NCBI GenBank assembly: GCA_034670405.1
Contig: JAXDDX010000227.1
Location: 124,001-188,000 of the forward strand
Direction: 5' to 3'
Source: Hoplostethus atlanticus
Lineage: Eukaryota > Chordata > Actinopteri > Trachichthyiformes > Trachichthyidae
DNA: 64,000 nucleotides
The notes beneath the pieces were generated by a model. That model was not told the DNA's origin, made no database searches, and was given only the letters and a program-made list of their open reading frames with translations. Shown here in pieces: positions 38,352 to 50,400 of the stretch. The position numbers and the translations under genes were made by a program. Position 1 is the stretch's first letter; each line of letters begins with the position of its first letter.

Positions 38352-40641
38352 CACTCTATTTCCTTCCCTGACCTCCTGCCTGTTTCCATCTCTTTCTGAA
38401 CATGGGATATCTTCACAGCTACTCCCTGGGAGATGGAGGGATGTAGAAAACGAAAAGAAAAACAATTAGTAGCGCTGATGGGCCTGTGTGAGGTAATGAA
38501 ATGGCGTGTCTCATTGTAGCGTGTAATGGAGAGCAGTTTGAAGTTAATTGAGGGGAGATAGGACACTGGACCAGTGTCTGCCTGAGTATTGTATTCGGGA
38601 GCAGGGTTTATCAGGGAGAGAATCACTGAACCCAGAAAAACCAATTCCTTATGAGACTCCACAAATGAGAATTATCTTGCTTTAACAGACTAGATAGCGA
38701 GATCAATTGTTATCGTAATTGAATTCATATTCTTTTCATCTGTTTCTGGGTCAGGTTCGTGGGCATGAAAGACCTTGCTATGAATCCCCTTCAGACTAAA
38801 TGCTTCAGCCAATTCATGTTCAAATGTAGGTACATTACTATTTTATTGTTTCTCAAATACCTATTGCAGCAGCTTGTCTTAAATGTAAAATTAATACCTT
38901 ATTCAATTTAGCACCATGCATTTCCAGAAGAAACAGAAAATTCAAGCTTTAGTTTTCATAATGTGGCCAGCTTGTGAACCTTTGCAGTCATGGCTCAGGT
39001 GTACTGGTGGTTTTCAGAAAGAGACGGAGTGCCACCCTCTGGTGAAATGATGAAATGAAGCACATTCCTCTCCATGCCACTAGCTGGTAAGTTTCTTCAG
39101 GAATGTGGCCTATAGAGAATACCTAAGGTTGGTGGCGACAGCTGAAAACAAACACATTTTTGAATCTCAAAAACAGCTGTAAAAGGAGGAAAACATTCAG
39201 TGCCTTCAGGTCAAGATCTTAAACAATAGACAGAAAGATGGCAGCCTACTGGATTGACATTATTTAGCGTTTCTAGTCCATCCCATAATACCTCATCACA
39301 CATTAGGATACTCTTCAAGACAGGTAGGCACAACAAATGCCTTCCCGATACTAATGTTTCACTGAATTTCTCTCTGTCACGTACACACAAGTGCATGCGA
39401 ACAACACATCCATCCATGCCAATCCATATCTATGCATTTGACTTGAACCTTGTAACCACAAACACTATTTCACTATTGGTCCTCATGATTGAGGCCCCAT
39501 CTCAACTTCAATGCTCTAAGTCAAAGGGATTTTATATTGGGTCACCTCTTGCATTCATGACTGGATGTAGCGTAGAGCATGATGAAGAGCAGAGGCATCA
39601 AGAGTCCTGTGTGGGTGTGTATGTGTGTGTGTGGAGGAGGGTGTTCTTCCCTCCTCCTCACGCAGAGTCTACGTTAGCAAAAGACAATTAAACGCAGCTT
39701 GCCTACAGTATTGATCATGTCTTCCTGATAGGCAGAGCAGAACCACTGCACCTGTATTCATTAAACAACCTGTTTAGCAACCATGGGGAGGAGGGAAAAG
39801 TCAAGCTCTGTTTGTGAAATGAAGCGCCACGGACCAGCAAGATTACATGGAAACTTTTCAATGGAGCGTGACGGAAGGAAGGAACAGAGTCGAGGGGAAG
39901 GACGTGTCGTGACCTTCCCTAAAGACAAAGGAGAGGAGGAAAGAGGATGAGAAATGTAGGACCGAACGCAGACTAATGTTAATTTGTATTTTGTGAGAAC
40001 AATTGGAAGGAGAGAAGTTATTTATTGCTTTAGCGCTTTATAAACACTTGTTCACTTTTGAGATTTTAGGGTGAAATATTAACAAGTGTGACTTGTCCCT
40101 GTGAAATTAAGAAATGCTCTGGTAAGTCAATTGATTAGATGAATATTAAATAGATGTTGAAAATTGAAACACTTTTTGTTTTGACACTTTTTTTTAAACT
40201 TCAAATGAATGAACTGATACCTTACCTGCTTTATATTCCAGGGAAGGGTTTTCACTAGCTAGTCATTTTCCAGCAGACACATTTTAAATGGCAGCTCCTG
40301 TAAAAATGCACCCATAAATGGTCAGGGAATTTAAAATACATTGTTAAAGACCCACTTATAGACCCACTTTAGCACTTTAGCAGTTATTTAAGTCCTCAAC
40401 GTTGATGCAATACCACTATAAACATTAATGAGGTTACAAGTACACTCAAGCCCCTGCAGTTTTTCTGAAGACCATACGTGATGGTCAAGTAGAAAAGAAG
40501 CAGCACACCATACCTTTGTACACTTTAGAAATGCCAAATAGTCTCCACACACTTCAAAGCTGCAAAAAGTGCTATTTATATTCCTTTAACTGAAGAAATA
40601 GGGCACCAGAAGAAAAGGAACAAAGATTTCTGTTAAAACCT

Positions 40642-40980
40642 GAGACATGAAGGAGCACTCATTGTCTGGCCTGCTCTCCCACTGGTCTCCATCTCTCATG
40701 ACCTTGACCCCATGTTGAAGCATTGGACATCCCTTCAGACAGGAAAGTGGTGAGATCCCAGTTGCCTTCATTTAATTCTCCCATCTAAGGGAACCGAGCA
40801 AGTATACAAAAGAGAACTCAATAAAAGTATAAGTACCAAAGCTCAGACATGAGGGAGAGCTCAATGTCTGCCCTATCGAGCCCAGTGTTATCCATCAAGC
40901 ATGACCTTGACCTGCTGCTGGAGCTGAGGACATCTCCTGGGACCACAGACAGTGCAGACAGAGGAAAACTGGTGAGAAGC
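40642..40980 (+). repeat. Pair of diverged direct repeats, second copy with exon-like frame
   Basis: Copy 1 (about 40,642-40,755) and copy 2 (about 40,843-40,976) share the blocks AGACATGA(A/G)GGAG, CTCAnTGTCTG, CATGACCTTGACC, GGACATC and GTGGTGAGA/CTGGTGAGA. They lie about 200 bp apart in direct orientation. Copy 2 has an ATG-started frame (MRESSMSALSSPVLSIKHDL...) that stays open up to a CTG|GTGAGA donor-like site. Copy 1 has an in-frame stop. It could be a duplicated exon of an unknown gene or a piece of a repeat family; I do not recognise the product. Confidence 0.4.
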
Positions 40981-41304
40981 GGAGAAGATATTCATATGCC
41001 ACAGATTGACCTATTCGTAGATGAAAGGCTGCAGTGTGGATTGATTTTTTTTGTTTGTTTGCTAGGAAAGGTGACCTTTGGGGTACATGCTGGTGTAAGT
41101 TGATCTCTGACAAAGGGTCAAAGAGGTGTTTCAACAAATGAACATTGATACGAGTCCACAGAGGGCAGAGAAAGATTGGGAGGACATACAGGCTCATAAA
41201 GATGATGGGTGCTGTGGCATAGTGGACTGGAGTGCATGGTCACGTCATGTTTTTCCAAAGGCCCATGGGTTTGGGTCTGGCTCAGGATCTGTGTTACATA
41301 TCCT

Positions 41305-41310
<6 letters not shown>

Positions 41311-41347
<37 letters not shown>
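41311..41347. repeat. (CT)n microsatellite
   Basis: A perfect CT tract. Confidence 0.95.
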
Positions 41348-41349
<2 letters not shown>

Positions 41350-43945
41350 CCTGTTTTTTTCTCATAGTCTTTCTCAGCACTTGCAGTAATACTCAAAATA
41401 ATAACTTCAGAATAAAGAATAAAGATACAACTGGGAAATCACCAGTTTAGGGAAAGTAAGCTAAGTAAGTTTGAGAAGTGAGTGTTGGATATTGAGTGTG
41501 ATATTGCATTTGAACATAGCCTTGAGTATTAGGCATTATTTAATGAAACACTAGTTTGTACATTCTTCTGAACGATGTGCTCCAGTGAAAGAGCAGAACA
41601 TGCCATCCCCTTGAGTTGTAAAAAAAAAAAAAATTGCACCGTGTGACGTGACATTTGCTTGTGTTTCCAAACCAACATTCCTTTGCTTAGTTTGGTGTGT
41701 TTTTCCTACGACACAGTACAGCTACCAAAGATTTCTTGGAAATGCCAAACATGGGGCTTAGAACGTTAGTCATGGATCAGTGGATCAGCCTCGTAAAGGC
41801 CTGTGTTGCTTTGTGCTTGCTTTTGCCCTGTCTTTGCCCTTTCTCCTATTCCCATCCATGAAATAGGGTGTGCCTGAGGTTTATTATTAATGGAGCTTCT
41901 ACTTCTTGTCAGACTTGCAAGAGTATGGGGACATGTATTGTTTTATGGATTTATAGATTGATGTCGTCATATTGCAATTGTAACATTGTTACAACAGTGT
42001 GGCGATAAGGTCGCTGGTACATTATCCCATTTTGACCCTCAAGGTGGGTAAAGAAAGGATGCCACTTTGGTAGCTCACTTGGCTATCAATTGAAGTCAAT
42101 GTGATTATTAACTCAGATGTGTGGGTTTAAATCATGGACATACATGTATTTACAGTTTTGGATACACCTTGACAAAGTGACTAGAACGGTCTTGACCCTA
42201 GGACAGGCCTTATCAATACACAGGCCAATCCCTTCTAGTCTGTCTCATGGGGTTACTGTCAAAGATATTAAGTATGATTCATTTTATTATTTGGGTGATT
42301 GTATAAATTCACAACTGAGAGTTTATATTGCAAGAGTGACACTGTAACCTGTAATTGCATAGTAAAAGGCAATAATTAACTTACTGAGTTTGACAAAACA
42401 TTAATCGAATAAAGTCATTTAGCATCAAGTAATAATTTAACCATGCATAGCCTGGTGTGTTGCTACTCGGCAGTGTGAAGAGATATTATTGACTGGAATA
42501 TGTCTGACTTTGGTGAGCCATTGTTCTGCCTTACTTTATGCCGGAGCTTGTCAAAGTGGAGTCAGTCCCCACTCCCCACGGACAGGTCAGTTTATAAGTA
42601 ACTCACACGTGGCATGAATCACACGCCTGGGACAACACAGAGATAAAACCTTGATAATCTGTCCAGAAATCAGGTTTTTTTGCTTGACAGATTGTAGATT
42701 ATCTGTGTGGATAAGATAATTACCGCTTTCACCTAAAAGAGGGGAAAATTCTGAATAAAGAGGATTCAGTGTTTTCATATTTGGTACTTTACAGATTCTT
42801 AACAAGATTCTTATTTTGGCTCTCCTCTATTGACACAGGATGGGGCTTCAGGAATGTCACAGTAGGTGGATCAGACAGCCGCCTCCCACACAATGTCTCT
42901 TTCTTATCCTTCTTCTGCCCCTACTTATGGTGTGGGCTGCTATCTAGCTGACACGCCGTAAATACACTCTAGCGGACACACGCTCTTGAAACGTGTTTCG
43001 ACAAGAATATTATCAGGTCGCAATGTACACATGCCTCCTTGTGTACCTCTCCACAAGACATATAGATTGCACTTGGTGAGAAATTTAATGAGCCAACCTT
43101 TGGGCTTATCTTTGCTGACCATTATGGAGTGTGAGGCTTTTTAGACCAGATTTGCTAAGCAAGATGTTTTGTTGCCCTTTTTCCTGCATGTAAAATTCAT
43201 GAGGACGAACAACAATCAGCTTTAATGGTCTAAACAGAACAGTCTAATGCTATTGTGTAGAAACCAGCTCAGTAATGTGATAGCATTAGAAAAAAAATGT
43301 AAGGTGCCTTTTCTGTAATGATAAACATGGATTTCTGTATAATTAACACCATAAAATTGACCATTCCTATAAAATGCCATGAATGTTATGGTGGTATGGT
43401 AAATCTACTTTAATGAAGTCCATTAAAATAATCTCTTTGAAAGTAGGGCCGTCCTTTAAATTCAAGAGTGCACTTTTGAATACAGTCAGTAACTTGACTT
43501 TCTCTAGTGATGGCAGGCGCAGAACATATGGTTTCAAAACTGGGAACTACAGTTCTTCCAAGCATGAACAACAACTGACACTACCAACAGTTTGTAAGGG
43601 CAGATTGTTATTTCAGCAGTAGCATGTTACGAGAATTGTGCTGCCCTTTTCCAACAGATAAAACGTCATAAATCAACAGATTATACCCTGCTCGTTTGGC
43701 TGAGAGGGTGAGCAGCAAAATACTACCCCATATTCTGGTTGAATCAAAAGTCTTTCTGCTGGTGTATGCACCCTGTACTTTTCTTGGAGGGTGTGTGGAT
43801 AGTGGATGATCACAGACTTTTCAATTGGCAGACTAACCATTGAACCTATGATGAAGTGGAGGACTCAAAATGCCAAGTGTTGATGGGCTCCATATCCCAT
43901 CAACACCTTGCCATGAGAGAAATAGCTGGAGGGCGGCGAGGTGGC

Positions 43946-43966
43946 GGGGGTGGGTGGGCTAGGGGG
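43946..43966 (+). promoter_or_regulatory. Potential G-quadruplex upstream of zonadhesin-like promoter
   Basis: The order GGGGG-T-GGG-T-GGG-CTA-GGGGG fits the canonical quadruplex pattern with very short loops. It lies about 260 bp upstream of the TATA box and about 390 bp upstream of the ATG. A regulatory role is inference from position only. Confidence 0.45.
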
Positions 43967-44223
43967 TCGACCAATCAATTTACTCAATTTCTGTTCAGGG
44001 CCACCTTAACACGTCAATGTCAAACCAAATACGCAAATAGGTCTAAGTACCTACGCTAAGCCATAACCCTTATCAGCCAACATCATTTACTGTAACTATT
44101 TTAATAGCTGTCGTCACTTCAGTAATATTTGACCCACCGACCGGGTCCAACCCCTTTCATACCGTCCTGTCCTCCAATCTTCTTTCTCCACCCACTGCTG
44201 AGGTTACCTGGTCAGGTGTGGGA

Positions 44224-44230
44224 TATAAAA
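44224..44230 (+). promoter_or_regulatory. TATA box of the zonadhesin-like gene
   Basis: TATAAAA lies 124 bp before the signal-peptide ATG at 44,354. Transcription would then start near 44,255 and give a 5' UTR of about 100 bases. The motif is canonical and correctly placed, and no upstream ATG-opened long frame competes with it. Confidence 0.6.
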
Positions 44231-44353
44231 CACCCATACCCCTCTGTTCTGTTCTGAAGAGCAGATAGGAGGCTTACAGCACTACTCTGCCAACAACAAG
44301 GGGAGTATTAGCAAGGGGAGAGTACCTGAGTGGCCGCCGACAAGGGATCAGCC

Positions 44354-44415
44354 ATGCTAGGATTTCTGGTCACAGTAGCTCTTCTCTTTCTAACTCAGGC
44401 AGGGATTCAATGCAG
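44354..44415 (+). CDS. zan: Exon 1: signal peptide
   Basis: The exon starts at ATG with [17 protein letters not shown], a short N-terminus and a hydrophobic core as in a secretory signal peptide, with cleavage likely before or near the IQC segment. The donor is AG|GTGGGT (phase 2). This ATG was chosen because it follows a well-placed TATA box and its phase joins the next exon. Confidence 0.75.
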
Positions 44416-47400
44416 GTGGGTCTCCCGACAACTCTGTCCGTACTACTGTACTACTAAGTTATTTGAAATGAATGAAAAACATTAGAAATCAGTTGGAAGA
44501 TCAGATGTTTAAATTGTAGTTTTATACCATATAAGACAAGCACAAATTGTATTGATTAATAGGCCAAAGATGAATGGTTTGGAATTACAATCACATCTCT
44601 CATCCTTGTTATTTTCCTCTCTCAGGGCTGAAAATGGAAACTCATCAATTACTCTTCCAAACTGGAGGACAGGTACGGAGGATTAGAAGTACTAAGACTT
44701 TGTTTGTTGCTTGTTTACTAAGATTGGTTGTCAATGCCTTTTTCAAAGATACACAAAAATTATGTGAGAATAAGAATTTGTCGGTAAAAGAAGCAGGCGT
44801 TTTTTCAGATTTATACTGCGCGGTGGTCTATCTTTCATCAGTAATGTTGGTGTCATCCGCACTACCAATTTCTTGCTAGAGTAGCTTGGACAAAAACAGA
44901 GAAACAAGGTTTACCGCATGAGACGTTTCTTTCTGAGACGATGCACTTCCCATCAGGCAGTAGATTTGTCTTGTGCCTATTTAAGAGAGTGGCTGAGATC
45001 TACACATTACGTTTTTAAGGAAGGCTTTTCAGTGGACGTTGGAAGCATTCCACTGTTATACACATTTTCACGACAGCCTCTATTATATTCACAAGATATA
45101 CAAGAAGTGCAGTTGGAATGTGTGATGGAAAATAATAATGTAAGTGTGTTTTTAATATGTATGTGTAGTTACAGCCAGTGGAAAACCACTGAGCTAAGAG
45201 GAATGTGTGTCTGTGTGTTCATTTCTGAAAGTTTGACCTAGGATCAAGGAAGGTCAAGTCATAAGGAGTTGGGCCAGAACTTGTATTGCAGGGGAGATAA
45301 CCCCTTTAGGGTCGGGTGATGGGGGATAGCCTTGCATATCTTTATTCATTAGCCTTTTACTATGTGTGTCTGTAGAACTGGTCATTCATGTGTATAAATG
45401 TATCTGTGAAACTGAATTCTGGAGCTCATTCTGCATACATCTAGGTGTGTGTGGTTTCAGCTCTGCTTGCAAGCATTAAAGGCCTAAGAGATGAGTCTCT
45501 GATGAATATTGTGTTATAGCTTTATTGAGCTGATCTCACCAACTAGACAAAGTGCAATTGACTTAAAATTGCCACGACAAATGGTTCCATACTTAACGTT
45601 CAGTAGTTTCTCTCCATGGCTTCCATTAAAAGAAATAAGTAAATTAGTAAGTAGGTAGGTACAGTATCTTAGGTAAGTAAATAAAAGAGCAAACAAGCAA
45701 GCAACTAGATAGAGAGATAGAGAGATAGAGAGTGAAATATTTTATATTTTATATTTTCCTTTTCATCCACAGAATATGTTTCACAGTGTGTCCTCAACAA
45801 TGGCGTCAATCCATTTTGTGACTGGACAAGGGCGCAGAGAGGAACAGGTACAGTAGATACAATATCTTTGGTATGATGGCTCTTTCATGCAATGGGAGAT
45901 TCAATGTAATTACAAAATTTTGAGCTAATCATGACTTTTCAAATTTCCCTAGGCATCAGAAAGCCACGTTACAGTTATTATGACACTGTGTCACTGTGAC
46001 ACTAAGAGATACATAACTTAGTAACCTTAACCTTTACTCCCACCCATTTTGGAGGGGATTTTAGAGAGTATGGAAGGCTGGTCCACATGTCTGTTCTAAT
46101 CTGCAGGCAGGCTGTTTCTCTGTCCAGGTCTTACTGCCTATCACTAAATGATCTGAAGCAGGGTAATAATCTTTTATAGCCTGGTGTTCTCCTAGGGGCA
46201 ATCAAAGTAGAGGGCCGACACTCGAGGCTCACAGCTAGCTCAGAAACATTCCAGCTACTTGGTATCTAATTATAATGTGCCGCAACAGATGCACTTCTGT
46301 TGTTATTCCAATAACAAAGAGGTGGGAATGATTTGTCTTTTTTTTATGTGATGAAAATGATAATAAAATATAAAAGCTCCTTCCAAAATTGCACATTTAA
46401 AAAACATCTGTCACCATTCATATTGTGTGGTTGTAAATGGGGTGCTGAGTTCAGTGAATCTTTGTACTTTTAAAACAAAGTGGCAGCACAGAAAAGTTAG
46501 CGCGGCCGCCTCCTGTGGAGAGGCCCAAGCCATAATTAAGTCTGGTACACTATATCATATGCTTCTCTCACTCCCTATAATGAGCACTACTTCTCTCCAG
46601 AGGATGCCTCGGTGATTTCTTTAGAGAGCAGTGCGCTCAGGCTGGAAGGTGAAGCCTGTCTGGAGTTCTGGTACCTGGCCCCAATGGCAGCTAATGGGTC
46701 AGAACTTAGGGCTCTAGTTAAAGGCAGCACTGGACCGGTAGAAATCTGGACCTCACCTGCCCTGGACAGAGATTCTTGGAGACAAGTGTTTGTTCCCCTA
46801 TCCATCGCTGAAACAGGGACCCAGGTAAAGTACCACATATGGTTCATATGTAGCACAAACCTGTAATGCAGTTGTAACGTAGTGTATCTTAAAATAGATA
46901 TGCCTTTTTCTATCAGGTTGTATTTGAAGTGGTCCAGGGACTCTCCGTGGAAGAACAGGTCGCTGTTGATCAGATAGGAGTAAGGGAAGGCCAGTGTGGT
47001 GAGTAATTACTCTTTTGTTCTTTAAATCCTCTCAACAGATCAATGTTGGCTTTGCTTTATACCCCCTGGTGGTTAGTTTTGCATTACACAGAGTGTTATG
47101 TTACGTCCATAACACTTTGTCAGATTACTATCAATAAAACTGTAAAAGAGGTTAGTCAAAGTACATGGGTTACTAAAATGTAAACAATGTCAAGATACTG
47201 AACGTACGTACCAACATATCACAAGATCACCGTTCCAGTGCTCAAAGATGTAGAAGATAATCTAATTTTCAGACAAAGAATGTTTTTTCCTCCTCTCCTG
47301 TCTCCCTGTGATATCTCTCTAATGAGTCCTAGCTCCCCAACAGCTCATATTTCATCATTTCATCATTTCAGCAAGATGAGTGAAACTGTTTCTCATGCTA

Positions 47401-50400
47401 CCGATTAATATCAATGAAGAGAATACTGATATAAGTATCATTTAAATCCCATTATCATCATTTATGTGATTTAAGACAATTTAGTGTAGGACACATTAAC
47501 ACAGTAAATAATGTTAGTCATCCGTTATTCCAAACACTGGTATAAACAGACAGTGTTTTGTTACAGATTCATTGTTTTCTGCATCATATCCCCCACAGGA
47601 CGCCAGTGTGAAGCCAACACTGAGTTCTGGACAGATGAGTCCACTCGCTGCCTGTGTTCTGGTGGCCAGCTGTCCTGCTCTTCCTCTCAGTGCCCTGAGG
47701 GCCAAACTTGTGGCCCACAAAGGGAAAGCTCCAGCAAGATCACTACCTCGGGGACCTGCACTGTCCACAGTGACCCACAGTGCAGCACTTTTGACGGGTT
47801 CCTCTTCCGCTTCATGGCCCCCTGTACATATGTCCTGGCCAATACCTGCTCACCCACTGAGGCCCTGCCTATGTTCAGTGTAGAGGTGGTCAATGAGCCC
47901 ATGGGGAACTCATCTGAGTCTGCTGTCCAGCAGGTCAATGTGGAGCTGAAGAACCTCAGAGTGTCCCTGCTGAAGAGGCAGACCCACCGGGCCATGGTGA
48001 GTTACTTTAAACAAGAATACCAAACAATTTAAGGACTCCCATGATTCCTATGAGCTACACTCAAAACAGTATCTGCCAACATGGACAACTCTCCCCAAAA
48101 GCTAAAATGTCATACCGTCATCACAGCCTGAAGCTGCTGCATTGACAGTGGGAGACCAATTTTGACCAACTTTTATAGAACATCTGTCTGAACTTATATA
48201 TCATATTGCTTCTGAATCAGAAAATGTAACCACACTGACCAACACTCATTTTGGACACTGTCACAATTCATTTTCAGTTTAGTCCCTGTTGAGGCGTGTA
48301 TCAGTATGACATGACAGATTTGGGAAGAATATAAATATTTCTCATTTTGATTGCTATTGTAGACAGCAGTTTACTAATGCACACCAGGCTCATAATTATT
48401 ACAGTGCTGTCTGTACAACAGTATGGGCTTCAGTTTTATGGCACTGTGCAAAAGAATACTAGATAAAAGGATCCCCATATCTACAGCCGCTTGCCACTGA
48501 TAAACTGAGTTCAGTTACATAACTGAGTTTCGTTACATCATGTTCTATAATTCCCCTGCTATCAGTTTTACTAATACTACAGTTTATGTAAACTATCAGA
48601 CAAAGTGAATCCATATTGCAGTTGACAGCCGGTAAAGATGTTTAAACTAATACTGTACTCTAGGTTAACGGCATCTGGAGGAAGCTCCCGTTGAGCCTCA
48701 ACAATGGCACTGTCAAGATCCGTAGCAACCCTGCTTCTGTTGTGTTGGAGACCAGCTTTGAGCTCTCAGTCTCGTACGACAAGGCTGGTGCTGTCCATGT
48801 CACCGTGCCAGCCCTTTACTCCGGTAAAGTCTGCGGCATGTGTGGCAACTTTAACAACCGGCGAGACGACGACTACCGTAGGCCTGACGGTTCAGATGCC
48901 CCAGATGGTACGGATTTGGCTCAGAGCTGGCAGACCGAGGGAGTCGTCTCCTGTGAGACCATTCTCGTACCCCATCAGTGTGACCCACGGGAAGAGGCTG
49001 AGTATGCCAGCGAGCCTTACTGTGGAGGCCTCCTCTCTGAGACTGGGCCCTTCTCTGACTGTCTATCAGTCCTAGGGGCAGAGAGCTACTTCAGGAGCTG
49101 TGTGGCAGGGATGTGCTCGACTTATGGTGACCCGGCGGTGATATGTGCGATACAACAGGCTTACGCTGATATCTGCCAGGAGGCTGGAGTCATTATACCC
49201 AACTGGAAGAACTCTACACTCTGCCGTATGTCGCTTTATCACGTCCTATTTTTGAGTTCATGGAAATTGTTGCAAATAATGGCAGTGATGATGATGAACA
49301 ATAACCGTCACGGTCATACTCTCTCCTCTTGCTTCTCCTCTCCTCTCTCCCCTCAGCCCTGGCATGTGGTGAGAACAGCCATTATAACTCCTGTGCTGAG
49401 GGCTGCCCTGAGGTGTGCTCCATTCTGGATGTCACCGGATCCTGTGGAAGCTGTGAGGAAAGATGTGAGTGTGACCCCAGGCTTCAAACTCAGCGGGGAG
49501 AAGTGTGTCCCAGCAGAGGACTGTGGCTGCTGGAAAAATGGACAACACTATGAGGTAAGTGGCGTAGATGGAGGAGGGATTAACAATTTCAGATTCAATG
49601 ATGACTTCAACCTTACATGGATACTAATATTTAGCATTCACGCAATTTCCTTTCCACATCCAGAAAGGAGCAACTTTCTTGGAAGGAGAGTGCGAGCAGC
49701 AGTGCCAGTGCGTGGGCAATGATGAAGTCCAGTGCGCCACAATGCACTGCACAGACAATGAGGTCTGTATGATCAAGGACGGGGTCAAAGGCTGTTTCCC
49801 TTCCAAACCCGTCACCTGCAGCGTGTATGGCGATCCGCACTACATCACCTTCGATGGGAGGGCCTACGACTTCCAGGGAGGCTGCAATTACACGCTGGCT
49901 ACCACATGCAGCGGGCAGAGCTCAGTCCAGTTCACTGTGACCGGACGCAACCACCACCCCCCCCCTGGAGAACTTCTCCCGCTCCAAGCTGGAGGCTGTG
50001 GCTCTTCAGGTTGAAGATCTGCACCTCATCATGAATCAGAGTGGAGATGTCTCTGTAAGCATGAAAAAAAAACAGAATTCACTAAATAATACGCATTCCT
50101 TATTTGTGTCTGTCTGTCTGTCAGTTTTTTTGTGTGTTTTATGTGTTTAATTGCTTGCTTACTTGTACCTACATACTTAGTAATTTTCTTATTTCTTTTA
50201 ATGAAAATGAAACCATGGAAGAAACTACTGAAAATGAAGTCTGGAACCATTCCAACTGCACTTTATCATGTGGATATAATAGAGGCTGTCGTGAAAATGT
50301 GTATTACAGTGGAATGCTTCCAATGTACACTCGAAAAGTTTCTCCTGACCTGCAAGTGGCCCCTTGATTTTGAGCACCACTGTTCTGTATTATCTTCTCC

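Larger units (their letters stand above)
33509..43945. other. Non-coding stretch upstream of the zonadhesin-like gene
   Basis: No gene with a defensible exon chain was found. The stretch contains G-rich runs (33.67-33.70 and 35.57-35.59 kb), long CT/GT/CA tracts and one pair of diverged direct repeats at 40.64-40.98 kb. The remaining sequence is AT-rich and unremarkable to the eye. Confidence 0.5.

Noticed and set aside
44918-45241. An open frame in the intron between exons 2 and 3 ending near a GTAAGT
   Set aside because: No MAM or other domain similarity, poor acceptor, and including it would break the phase-1 joining of exons 2 and 3.
46587-47995. Minus-strand open frames opposite exons 4 and 6
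   Set aside because: They are shadows of the MAM and VWD exons, which have domain motifs and splice sites on the plus strand.
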